Source of the DNA: Kitagawia praeruptora
Lineage: Eukaryota > Streptophyta > Magnoliopsida > Apiales > Apiaceae
DNA length: 64,000 nucleotides
NCBI GenBank assembly: GCA_037693485.1
Contig: CM075351.1
Span: 74,178,001 to 74,242,000 of the forward strand
Direction of reading: 5' to 3'
The notes beneath the pieces were generated by a model, which saw only the letters and a list, made by a program, of their open reading frames with translations, made no database searches and had not been told where the DNA came from. Of the stretch, positions 1-9,825 are shown one piece after another. Both the position numbers and the translations under genes were made by a program. Every line of letters starts with the position of its first letter. Positions within the stretch are counted from its first letter, which is position 1.

Positions 1-614
1 ATATGTCAAAAATATTTCCAAACTTGCGAACTAAATTGCCAAGTAGGGTAGCCTGGACAAGTTATAAATTCCGCAATGCTATATGCTTAGTAAAGTGCAG
101 CACCCTCTGGATTATTATTGAAGGCCCATGACCAGATCTTGAGCTCAAGGTCGCATGGGTGGGAAGGCATCCCTATGCAAAATATCTTTAAGACATGCAC
201 AGCCAGCGCGCGTGCAAAGTTCACCAGAAAGTTCACCAGAATTACATCTACAGCTCTTAGTGAAGACCTCGCCAGACACATCCTTATGTGGTTGCATCAG
301 ACACTTGAAAAGCGTGTATGCCAAATCGGGATATATACAAGCGCCAAGGTCCTAACTAGACAACAAGGATCACAAAGGATTTCAAACGAATTATTTATGC
401 TCGCACATTTGAAAACCTTGGCAAATATATATCTTATAGTGGTCATCGCATGCTATCACTCTTGCATCCGCATACGCCTAATGAGCACAGTGGTGCTCTA
501 AGTGTTTTTCTAATCATCTATTTTCAGTTTTTTCAGTGACTCAAGAAATTTGGAAGCTTGAAGAATTCTTAGTTCTCCACTGCAGCAAGCTACACTGAAG
601 AACTGGGGGCTAGT
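1..614 (+). mobile_element. 3' internal tail of a Ty3/gypsy element (non-coding, ends in polypurine tract)
   Basis: No convincing coding frame is present. The stretch ends in a purine-rich tract (GAACTGGGGGC, about 600-610) directly before a sequence with LTR properties, which is the normal order of polypurine tract then 3' LTR on the plus strand. The rest of the element would lie left of the window. A Tat-like lineage is only a guess, made from the style of the polypurine tract and the short LTR. Confidence 0.5.
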
Positions 615-1118
615 TGTTATGCCATATTTTGGCATGTCTAATAATCTCCCAAATTTCTAATAATTACTAATTATTAATTCAGATTAATAATTACTACTTA
701 ACTCCTAAGTTTTATCCTCTCTCTGAAACGAGGAAAGAATCAATCTTAATCAATCAATAACGGAAAATATCTCCAAATGATATTCTTCAAATCAGGAAGA
801 TATCACAACGATAAGATTAAATCAGATAAAATCAGTAATTACCAAGATTAACGAAGTTTATCCCTAAAGTCTCTAAGGGATAGACACAAATCAATTTCAT
901 AGAACTACGTGGGCTTGATCCTATATAAACATATAGGTACGTAGGCATCTTGGCATGATGGAATCCGATACACGAGACAAATCGAGACACCTGCCAAGTC
1001 CAGTCCCCTCCTTTTTCATAAACTCTAATCTCTAAAACAGCCACATATTCATATCAATTCGCTCTACTATTCCAGCAAACCTCCAATTTCGTGTTGTTAC
1101 GAAATTCCTCCAACAACA
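615..1118 (+). mobile_element. 3' LTR (about 504 bp) of the left-edge Ty3/gypsy element
   Basis: The block starts TGTTATGCC and ends CCAACAACA, giving the TG...CA ends and short TGTT/AACA inverted repeat expected of an LTR. A polypurine tract sits immediately to its left. A TATA-box-like CTATATAAA lies at about 920, in the position expected for an LTR promoter. I cannot see the partner LTR, which must be outside the window, so a target duplication cannot be tested. Confidence 0.55.
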
Positions 1119-1513
1119 AGTATGTATAGTTATGCTTTTGGGGTTTCGAACCTTGTACTTTATGATGTATGATATTAGTAGTAAAAGACGTTGTACCCAA
1201 GTTGTAAAATATTTATGTAAATTAATGAAGTTTATGTACTTTGCCTAATTTTATCGTATTTTGATATTAAATGTTGAGATTCAGAAATATTGATATATAT
1301 GAGGTGATTGACTTAAATGAAAAGGTTATTGTGCTAAAGGTACTAAGCTTATTTGTCAAAGTTGTATTATGATTAAATATTACTTGTGTGAATTTAAAAT
1401 ACTGGGATGCATAAATAAGATTAACTAATGATATAGTTGTGCATATATGGAAATGATGTATATTGTACCCTAAATTTGGGTGATTAATGAAGAATATTAT
1501 TATATACAGAATC
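1119..1513 (+). mobile_element. AT-rich leader upstream of gag
   Basis: About 395 bp of AT-rich sequence lie between the short LTR and the gag start codon. It does not match the end of the 3.4 kb LTR at 3359-6743, so the expected 5' LTR of the gag element is not here. I see no clear primer-binding site. The simplest reading is that the left-edge element inserted into the gag element's leader, leaving its 5' LTR outside the window. Deletion of the 5' LTR is the alternative. Confidence 0.4.
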
Positions 1514-2797
1514 ATGCCGCCTAAGCGTAATAATAGAATGAATGCAAGGGAAAATGAGAGAGAGGAAGCAAGTCAGAATAGGCAGGGTGAAAACGCTCAT
1601 AATGAACAAGATCATGAGGAAGAAGAAGATGAATCAACTGGCCAACAGGGAAATCAGGGTGGTAACCCTTTTAACCAATTTATGGAACTTTTGAGGCAGA
1701 ATTTAGCTAATCCGCAGAATCCGCCACAACCACCTGTTCTTCCCAACCAGGCAGCTAACTCCTTTCGTGCTTTTAAGTCACTAAAACCCCCAGAGTTTGA
1801 GGGAACTGTTAACCCAGTAGTAGCCAGAGCCTGGTTAAAAGAGGTGGAAAAAGCTTTTGAGATACTGAGGATAGAGGAAGACCAGAAAACAGTTTTTGCA
1901 GCCTATCTCTTAAAGGGAGAGGTAAATTACTGGTGGGAAACTAAAAAGAATCTAGAAGGAGCGGGAGTGATAACCTGGGAGCGTTTCACTAGGGTGTTTC
2001 TAGACAAATATTCCCCTAGGTACCTGGAGAACCAGATGGAAATAAAATTTTTGGAGCTAAAGCAGGAAAACCTATCGGTGGCAGAGTATGAAACTAAGTT
2101 TACAGAACTGTCTAGGTTTGTTCCAGAATTCGTGCGTACTGAAGAGCAACGAGCGAAAAGGTTCCAACAAGGATTGAAACCATGGCTACGTACTAGAGTG
2201 GCACCATTTGAGTTGACCGAGTATGCTGCGGTAGTTCATAAGGCATCTATTATCGAAGCTGAGAGTGAACAGACTCAAGTAGGACGAGAGAATAAGAAAA
2301 GGAAATTTGAGGGTCAGAAGGGAGGTTCAACTGAGGGAAGCTACTTTAACAAATTTGGTAAAGGACAAAAACCCCAGTTTGGAGGAAAGTCAGGGAATAA
2401 TAAGACTACCAGTGAGACTGTGAATCAGGGTGGTAGATCCACAGGAACCTTTCAATCTAGTCAATCTCGAACACCATTTCCAGACTGTAACACGTGTGGT
2501 AAGAAGCATACAGGAGTGTGTAGAGCGTTAGAAATAAACTGCTTTAACTGTGGACAAAAAGGACACTACCTTAGCCAGTGCCCATCGCCTAATACCAATC
2601 CTAAGAGGGACGTCAAGTGTTACCAGTGTGGGAAACTAGGACACATTGCCAGAGATTGTCGTTCCGGGGGATCGTCCGTGCCAGAACAGAGTGTGACTGC
2701 TTCAAACAGGCCTACTGCTAGAGTGTACAATATGACTTTAGGGGAGGCATTAAGAAAGCCGGATACAGATGCAGGTGAACATTTTTCTAGTATTTAA
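1514..2797 (+). CDS. Ty3/gypsy Gag protein (retroelement capsid/nucleocapsid), without pol
   Basis: This 427-residue protein starts at an ATG opening with MPPKRNN. I chose it over the upstream in-frame ATG at 1487 because MPP(K/R) is the usual Gag start in plant chromovirus-type elements. A charged, glutamine-rich N-terminus is followed by a retrotransposon Gag capsid region at about residues 100-200 (YWWE, then W-E-R-F). The C-terminal nucleocapsid part has two CX2CX4HX4C zinc knuckles (CFNCGQKGHYLSQC and CYQCGKLGHIARDC) and a diverged upstream one (CNTCGKKHTGVC). In the family, Gag packages element RNA into virus-like particles. The frame is open throughout. It stops just after ARVYNMTLGEA, the linker that in related elements leads into protease. 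No protease, RT, RNase H or integrase follows, so this is a gag-only element. Confidence 0.88.
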   Translation: MPPKRNNRMNARENEREEASQNRQGENAHNEQDHEEEEDESTGQQGNQGGNPFNQFMELLRQNLANPQNPPQPPVLPNQAANSFRAFKSLKPPEFEGTVNPVVARAWLKEVEKAFEILRIEEDQKTVFAAYLLKGEVNYWWETKKNLEGAGVITWERFTRVFLDKYSPRYLENQMEIKFLELKQENLSVAEYETKFTELSRFVPEFVRTEEQRAKRFQQGLKPWLRTRVAPFELTEYAAVVHKASIIEAESEQTQVGRENKKRKFEGQKGGSTEGSYFNKFGKGQKPQFGGKSGNNKTTSETVNQGGRSTGTFQSSQSRTPFPDCNTCGKKHTGVCRALEINCFNCGQKGHYLSQCPSPNTNPKRDVKCYQCGKLGHIARDCRSGGSSVPEQSVTASNRPTARVYNMTLGEALRKPDTDAGEHFSSI

Positions 2798-3358
2798 ATT
2801 TTTAGTGTAAACGTTTGGTTAGGAATCAATGTGGTCAATAAATGGTATAGGTAGGTTGATAATCTAGATAAGGAAAATCAGTATCTGTTAGGGGTTAGAA
2901 ATTCTATGAAAAGGAGAATAATAGTATTTTGGGGGTAAACCACAGACTTGTTTATATACGAACAGGAAATATATATTATAGGTAATATTTTCTTACAATT
3001 GTTTCAAAGAATCTTATTCTAGTCGGATTTCTGGAAGATTTTACAGAGCCAAGATATAATAAGAGCGAAATATGTATATTTTATGTCATGATAGAGATCA
3101 ATATAGGGATAAACCATAAGTGAGATACACTACCAGTCAGGAGAGGCCAATGTGGTGGCCGATACCCATAATTAAAAGAGGAATGTTGATGAATGACAAG
3201 CAAGTTTATGTTGGTGTATTTTGTACAAACAAGATAGAGATATTATGAAGGAAAAAGGATGGAGAAAGTGATATAGAAGTTATAAGGTGTAGATGAAAAG
3301 GGTATCTATGACATTTCTAACGTGATTCCGGGACGGAATCCTTTTAAGGGGGGAAGGA
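2798..3358 (+). mobile_element. Non-coding 3' internal region of the gag-only element, with polypurine tract
   Basis: No reading frame resembling pol is seen in 560 bp on either strand. The region ends in a polypurine tract (AAGGGGGGAAGGA, about 3346-3358) directly abutting the TG of the long LTR, the site where plus-strand DNA synthesis starts. An intact polypurine tract next to an intact Gag suggests an element able to replicate with enzymes supplied by a relative. Confidence 0.65.
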
Positions 3359-6300
3359 TGTAATAACCCTAACTTTGGCAATGCTACAGTGATCCTATAA
3401 ATAGTAAATTTCGAGGATTTAGAGAAATGGTATATAGGTACTCTATAATGGAAACATAAAATGAATAAACAGAAACCATAGTAGTGTTGTACAATGGAAA
3501 TAAGTGACTCGAAATGACGTTAGATTTCAGAAATTCCTGAAACATGGATTTTGAGGATTTTGATTTCGAATAAGCTTCTATTGGACATTAAGGAGCATGG
3601 AAACATTATAAGAATTATATATATTGAGGAATTAGTGAATTTAGGTTAAACCAAAGGATTATTAAGTTAAGAGAAATACCAATGGAAATTGGATTCGTAA
3701 ATAGTTTCAAAACCACTGAGATAATGAGGTACATTCGAAACGAACCACAATTAGACGAATATGGAGATTAAGCAACCAAGATTTATAATATAACAAGGAT
3801 ACATACCCCATTATAATTATCAAGAGTACTAGCATTATAATTAGAAAAGAAAATCAAGAAAAAAGAGAATTATGAAGTCATGTTGATAATGTCATTTTCC
3901 ACTAAACTTTTTAAGGGTGAATTAGTAATTTTTGCAAGGTTTAATCACAAATATCTTTCAAGGCTTCTAGGACAAGCTAGGATTAACAAATATTAACATA
4001 ATACTAGTAAGATAAGATTAAAATCAAGATCAAAAACCTCTCCCCCATCCTCTTCTTCATCAATTCGAATTTCACTATTCACCAAGAAAGAAAAAAATTT
4101 CAAAACCCTAGTTTCAAGCCATTAAAACTCAAGAGAAAATTCATGGAGCTTCCTGGAGATTAGAAAGAGTTACCCACCAAGTTTCATAGCCATCCAACAT
4201 CATTTGCATAGGTAATAAAATTCTCAAAGTTGCTTGATGAATAGTGTGAATAGTAATTTTAAGAACTAACATTGATTTTTATGGTTTCTTTAGTGGATCC
4301 AAGTTAGTGTAAGGATTTTTAAGCATAACCCAAGGCTTATTAAGTGTCTTTAAAGCTTCAAGAAGGTATACCTACTCTTGCCCTTTTATATTTATGATGG
4401 ATATTGATTTAGTTAGTGATTAAGTAATGTAGATGTAAAGTTTTGGTGATTTATGTGTTATAAATGGTTTGATTGGATATGGGAATTATGATGTGGACTT
4501 GTAACCAAGGCTGGGATGTAGAACACTTGGTGTATGGTTTGGAATGAGTGTGAAATGGTGGTATTGGAGTGGTTAAAATATGGAAAGTACGAAAGTACAG
4601 CAGTTATAATGTCCGATTTTCGTTGAACCGGAAAACTACCCTGTTTTTAGCAACTGTGCACACACGGTAGGTTACTGTCCAGCACACTAAGTGACCATGA
4701 AATGATAGAGCTTAGTTCATAGATCGTTTTGATATAAGGTGCGTTAAAATCTGATGAACGGTTTAGGAGAAAAGTCAGTTTTAGTGAAAGGCGTTCGATA
4801 ACCGAGAAAACGTAATTGTATCAACTTTGAGGCTAAGGTTACCATACTTAGACATTTTTATAAGCCACGAAATTTTGGGATAAGGTAGTAGGGTGGTCAG
4901 AGGACCCTTGACAGTTGACCTTACATTAAAATTCGAAATCCATATTTTCTGAGAATTTTTACAGTTAAGTGTGGTCGTTAGGGAAAATGGTGAAAAACCA
5001 CTGAAACTTCAATTGAGCTTGTAAATGGTTAAGTTCTTGAACCTTTGGGGTAATAGTGATACGTTAGGCATATATTGAAATATCAAGGGTAATGTTATAC
5101 AAGAGTGTAGTGAGTAAGAGATGTGATATTCTAATGACGGTCCTTTTGTGTTTATAGAAACTCCGGAAGAGGGACCAGCCTTACTGTCAGGATACAGGAA
5201 CCGAGGCAAGATCCTTCTATCCCTACTTTAAAAATTATTTATCTTCGGAATAATAATGATATCATGGCATATATTTATGTATATGTGATGCTTTTGTTGC
5301 TATATTGCAAAGAATATATTTCTTGATTGTGGGAAGTTAAAGAGAGATGGATATGTTTTCTGAAATATGAATATAGAGATGATTACGAATGGAGCAAATA
5401 TGCTCTAGGGTAAAAGAGATATGAAAGAGAACGGTATCAGTTGTTATCTAGGGTTATATGGTTTATAATGCTATATTATAAACATTCTTTCTGGTGTATG
5501 ATATATACATATATTTTATAGAAATAATGTGCGAGAATGGAAGTGATATACGGGAATGGAAACGTGAAATGGTGTTGATAAATTGAATAATGATCTTATA
5601 AAAAGGGGGATTAGCAATAAATTTGCATAAGAGGTTGTGTCAGGGCTGTGTGCGACATAGTCTAACATTCATGATTCGGCACGAAGATGCCAAGGGAGGA
5701 TGTTAGCAGGTGGCCTTCCTCCAGGAGGATGTTAGCAGGTGGCCTTCCTCCAGGGATGATGTTAGTAGGTGGCCTTCATTCCTTCTACTAGTAGTAAACA
5801 GAGAGCGGATACGGTCAGGCGACTGATCATCGTCCTACGTATCTGGCGCCAGTATATATCCCCAAAACTTGAAAGAAAGAATTGAAAATGGTTTTCAGAT
5901 TTCTATAACTGAAAACAGAAAAGTGATAGGAAACGATGAAATTATTGTTATAGATGAAGAGAAACTGATTTTATATTAATTTATAAAATTGCTGTATAGG
6001 AAGGAAATGAGAAGATGATAGTGAGAGATTTATTCAAGTATTCATGTTATTTTAAAATATTACACTAAAAGGGTATATTGGTTGTTATATTATTTAAAAA
6101 GAGAAACTGATACTGTATTATCTTAGATTTCTTTCTTATAATGGTAAGTGGATGATGTATTATTAAATAAGAGTTTTATTCTTCCTTAAAGTTTATAATT
6201 TGGTTACTGCTTACATATGTATATACATGTATACTTGGTTGCATTTTAAATTCTAGTTTTCAATATTATCTTGCTGAGCTATTATAGCTCACTCTTGCTA

Positions 6301-6743
6301 CTTATCTATATACAGCTAGGTATGCCAATACTACGCAGAACGCCCCGCAAGAGGGTAAGGGAAAGGCGACCTTCTGAGAGCTCGTTAGCATCAATCCCCG
6401 AGGTAGATGACCATCGCAAGGGATTTAGTGGGCTTATGTATATTAAGTGTGTAAGTGTGAAAGGTTGTAATAAATTTGGTTGTTGAAATGCTTCTTGTAG
6501 AAGCATCACTCAACAATGTACTTAAGTATGATTCTGGGTTTGTAATAACTTTTTAACTCTAAACTCTTATTATGGTGAATGTTGTTCTCTGAGCATATGA
6601 CTGGTGTGTGTGTGTATTACTGTGGGGTCAATTGCATAAGTATTAATTATAAAAAAAAAAAAGAAACCCAAGAGATATTGATTTTGAATGGAAGTTGGTT
6701 CGTGATGGCCCAAATTCATGACCCCGGATTTGGGGCTGTCACA
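3359..6743 (+). mobile_element. 3' LTR (about 3.4 kb) of the gag-only Ty3/gypsy element
   Basis: The LTR begins TGTAATAACCC right after the polypurine tract and ends GGGGCTGTCACA, giving TG...CA ends. It contains the GCTGAGCT...AGCTCAC motif near 6272-6292, which I recognise from long LTRs of plant chromovirus elements (Tekay/Del type), and a 29-bp tandem repeat at 5695-5782. At about 3385 bp it is long but within range for that lineage. Scattered ORFs inside it are not genes. Confidence 0.7.
5695..5782 (+). repeat. 29-bp tandem repeat, three units, inside the long LTR
   Basis: The unit GGAGGATGTTAGCAGGTGG plus ten further bases occurs at 5695 and 5724, with a third, diverged copy from about 5753. 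The first two units look identical. Confidence 0.9.
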
Positions 6744-6898
6744 AAATAAAATTTAAAATTATTTTATGTGTAGATAAGAATATTGTTACATTGTGATAAG
6801 GATATAGTTTGAATAATATGTACATCTAAATCCTGAAATTCGGTTGTTTGGTCATTATCCTATTATAAATACATGGTTGTATAGTAGTAGGATATATA

Positions 6899-7312
6899 GG
6901 GGCCGTTTGGGAAATCTTAAAATAAGTTACTTAACACTTATATGAAGTAAGTAACTTATATGAAGTAAGTAATAAGTGACTTACGACTTATATTTTCGTG
7001 TTTGGGTGTTTAACTTATAAGTTGGTAAAATATTTATTAAATTAAATTTAAAAATATTAATTATTTAATATAATAATCCCAGTACATGCATATGACATTT
7101 ATAAATATAAATGTAAAAATATAAAATATTAAACAAGTTAAAATCAAGTAATACGAAATAAGTTGGAAAAAAGTACGTCATTACTAACTTATCACTTATC
7201 AACTTATTTGGCAAAATAAGTCCATTCTACTTGTGCACACAAACGGTCCGAAATAAGTTGAAACGGACTTATCCTCAGATAAGTCCATTTTTCACCGTAG
7301 ACAAACACCCCC
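6899..7312. mobile_element. Tourist-like (PIF/Harbinger) MITE, copy 1, 414 bp
   Basis: The element begins GGGGCCGTTTGG and ends in the imperfect inverse (CAAACACCCCC), and is flanked by the 3-bp direct repeat ATA (6896-6898 and 7313-7315). A second copy in the opposite orientation lies at 37565-37980 and matches along its whole length, including internal ATAAGT-rich subterminal repeats. The 3-bp target duplication and the GGG...GTTTGG terminus fit PIF/Harbinger-derived MITEs. There is no coding capacity. Confidence 0.85.
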
Positions 7313-7315
7313 ATA

Positions 7316-7721
7316 GAATCGTTGGAGGAAGAAAGGGGAGAACTCGACTAAGCAAAACCGTACACAATCGGCTTCATAAATCAAGGTGTGATCATTGATC
7401 GGATTCTTCTGCGCATGTATATGTGTCCTATTACTTGTTTGGTTTAATTTGATACATGTGTCCCTACTAATAAGTATGTAACATATATGTCAGTGTATGT
7501 TCACTAAATGGATTGATGCATGATTAAATTGATATTATTAATAATTAATCCTTCTACAATATAACATAATGAATGCCTCTTGTTTCATTTTGTACATGAC
7601 GCATAGACACTCATGTGGTTCATGTTAGTTAGTAGGTGTATTCAATAGAGTTTTATATAAACCTTGATGTTGCTGCCATTGATTTCTGGTCTAAGATAGG
7701 AGTATATGTTTTAGGGTTTGT
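7316..7721. other. Intergenic sequence, nothing recognised
   Basis: AT-rich sequence with no convincing coding frame, RNA gene or repeat end that I can see. Confidence 0.5.
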
Positions 7722-7900
7722 CTAGTGTGTGTCCAAGGGTACATGCTAAGATTCCGTGCTTGATGAGTTGTCAAATTTTGATTGGTGGATATTTATGTGA
7801 ATGCAGGGGGCTCCATCATTATTAATGAAATCTCCACCAATAAAAATTTGACAACTAATCTAGCACGGATTCTTAGCATGTGCCCTTGGGCACACATTAG
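7722..7900. mobile_element. Foldback/MITE-like inverted repeat, 179 bp
   Basis: Two arms of about 68-70 bp (7722-7791 and about 7831-7900) are near-perfect reverse complements around a loop of about 40 bp. The outer ends are CTAGTGTGTG and CACACATTAG. The structure is typical of a short foldback transposon. I could not identify a target duplication, so the superfamily is open. Confidence 0.75.
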
Positions 7901-8579
7901 AAAATTCGTATGTTTTAATGGATTAAATTAAGCATATTTATATTAAATGTCCGTATATGTGAACTCCAGTTTATATAGTTATGAAGTTGTGTCAAGTTGG
8001 TTGATAGCATTAATTGTATTAAAAGAATGTTCTAACTTATGTAGTACTCCGTATAATAGATTATGGTGGATATTAGTAAGTAGTACATAATCAAGTTTGT
8101 TACGCATGCAATTGTGATTGTCATATTCTGTGTAATTGCCATGTTATTTGAGTTATATTATGCATTAATCTTATACAGAGGGTTTATTACGTAGAAGTCT
8201 ATATGTTTGTATCATTTTTGTAGCTTCAGGTCATTCTTTATGTTAATTAATAAGAGCTGCCATGAGTTTAAACTAGTTATGTTAATTGTAGCGTGCATGT
8301 CCAGTTAAGTAGTGCAGTGTTAGCCAGTGAACCATGCATGAATTACTATTTATAAGTATAAATTGACAAATTATATGTATTAGTGTTGGCCAAAATCGTA
8401 AGTATAGTATTAATTTAAGTATTTGTAATTTCCTGTCAAGTTGGTCTTGTAATGCATGTACATAAGTCTATTAGCTAGGACTAGTTCTAAACTAAATGTG
8501 TTATCTGTACGAATCAAATGCATTTACGTTTTTATATTAATTACTTAATGATGATATTATTTGTCATACGGGTAAGATT
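7901..8579. other. Intergenic sequence, nothing recognised
   Basis: No gene, RNA or clear repeat terminus is visible. Part of it may belong to the LTR-like block to its right, whose start I could not place. Confidence 0.4.
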
Positions 8580-9825
8580 GTTAAAAATCATTTATATCAT
8601 TTTATGATTAGATTGAGTTCGGAGCTTACAACGGATTTTTGGTATTTTTGAATAAATTTAGACACAACATTAAGGTACGAATTCTTCATTCTTTTCTCTC
8701 TCCATTTAAATTATAAATATTCATTAAATATATTGTTGAGTCAAATTTATAAATTGTCACCTTTTTGTACTCTCCTTAATACGAGTTATTTGCTCTCTTT
8801 CTCATTATAAAATTTTATTCTTTACTCGTTATATTTATTGTCGATTCAATTTTATAAAATTGTGACCCTTGTACTCTGTGTGTACTTTTTAGTGCACATT
8901 CATATTTTCATTTCGTCTCCCTTGTTGTTGGAATTTTTATTGTCAGCTCATATATATTTGATTTGTTTCGTTTCGCTATTTTATTGCGACATTGCTTTGT
9001 TTATTTTGTTCTGTGCAATGAGTCTGGCAATATTTTTGAAACCTATTTGTTGGGCTCTTAGACCTATCTATGTGGTTAAATCATAGACGAGTTCATGGAG
9101 TTCGGAGTGTCTGGTGAACTCGGCACTTACTCGTATCGGTGCTGTGAGTATACGAGCACGTCTCTGGGGTATGAGATTGTGTATAGATCATGATCGCTAA
9201 TGTGTGTTTTCTTCTTCTGGATTACCGAAGAAGGATTCTCTGTTTTGTAGAAATGCTTTGTGCATTTCATGTGTTTTCTTCTCGTGGATTACCGGGGAAG
9301 AATTCTCTGTTTTGTATTTCGCTTTGTGCGAGTACATATTTGTATAAGAGACCCTTATGGATACATACCTTATTTGATTCAGCCTTATATTTGTTCTGCT
9401 TCGTTTCAGTATTTTATTCTTGTTGGTTATCTTGCTTATTTTACATTGGGACTTATTTTGAAAATTCTGTGTTGGTAAGACACAATTCATTTGGACATTT
9501 GAAACCTTATTTCATTTTTTATATTATATTCGTGCTGGGCATTTTGGCTCACTCGTATTGTTTCCCTTCCGCTGGTAATCAGGGGTAAACGGGATTGAGA
9601 TGAGTGATGCCAACCAGACTTTAGCTGCAGTCTATATAGTTGTTTAAATAAATTTGAGGACTTATTAGATTTTGTTTTCATACTTTTCAGTATTTTCATT
9701 TTGAAGATTAAAACATTGATATTTATCAGGATTTTCGGTTCTTTTCTATACCGATTAAATATAATTTAGATTTTATTATGATATTTGCCTATTAGTTTAA
9801 CGATTCGAAAAGTCGGGTTGTTACA
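8580..9825 (+). mobile_element. LTR-like block (Ty3/gypsy), left end undefined
   Basis: The right end GGGTTGTTACA at 9825 is an LTR-type terminus, and homology to intron 1 of the CCR4 gene begins at the next base. Inside is a GCTGGGCATTTTGGCTCAC motif (about 9535-9553), similar to the one in the long LTR at 3359-6743. A 67-bp imperfect tandem repeat lies at 9203-9336. The left boundary and a target duplication were not found, so it could be a solo or truncated LTR. Confidence 0.5.
9203..9336 (+). repeat. 67-bp imperfect tandem duplication inside the LTR-like block
   Basis: Two adjacent copies (about 9203-9269 and 9270-9336) share TGTGTTTTCTTCT, GGATTACCG and ATTCTCTGTTTTGTA in the same order, with several substitutions between them. 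Confidence 0.8.

Noticed and set aside
118..501. A 127-residue open frame at the left edge
   Set aside because: It overlaps two other frames, has no recognisable domain, and lies in the 3' tail of a retroelement just before its polypurine tract.
9190..9588. A 132-residue hydrophobic open frame
   Set aside because: It lies within the LTR-like block and covers a 67-bp tandem repeat; its cysteine/phenylalanine-rich composition follows from T-rich DNA.
7669..9825. Possible 2.15 kb LTR from 7674 with a GTTGC duplication (7669-7673 and 9826-9830)
   Set aside because: The left flank does not resemble CCR4 intron 1, which it should if both sides came from one insertion, and TGCCATTG is an unusual LTR start. 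GTTGC alone is likely coincidence.
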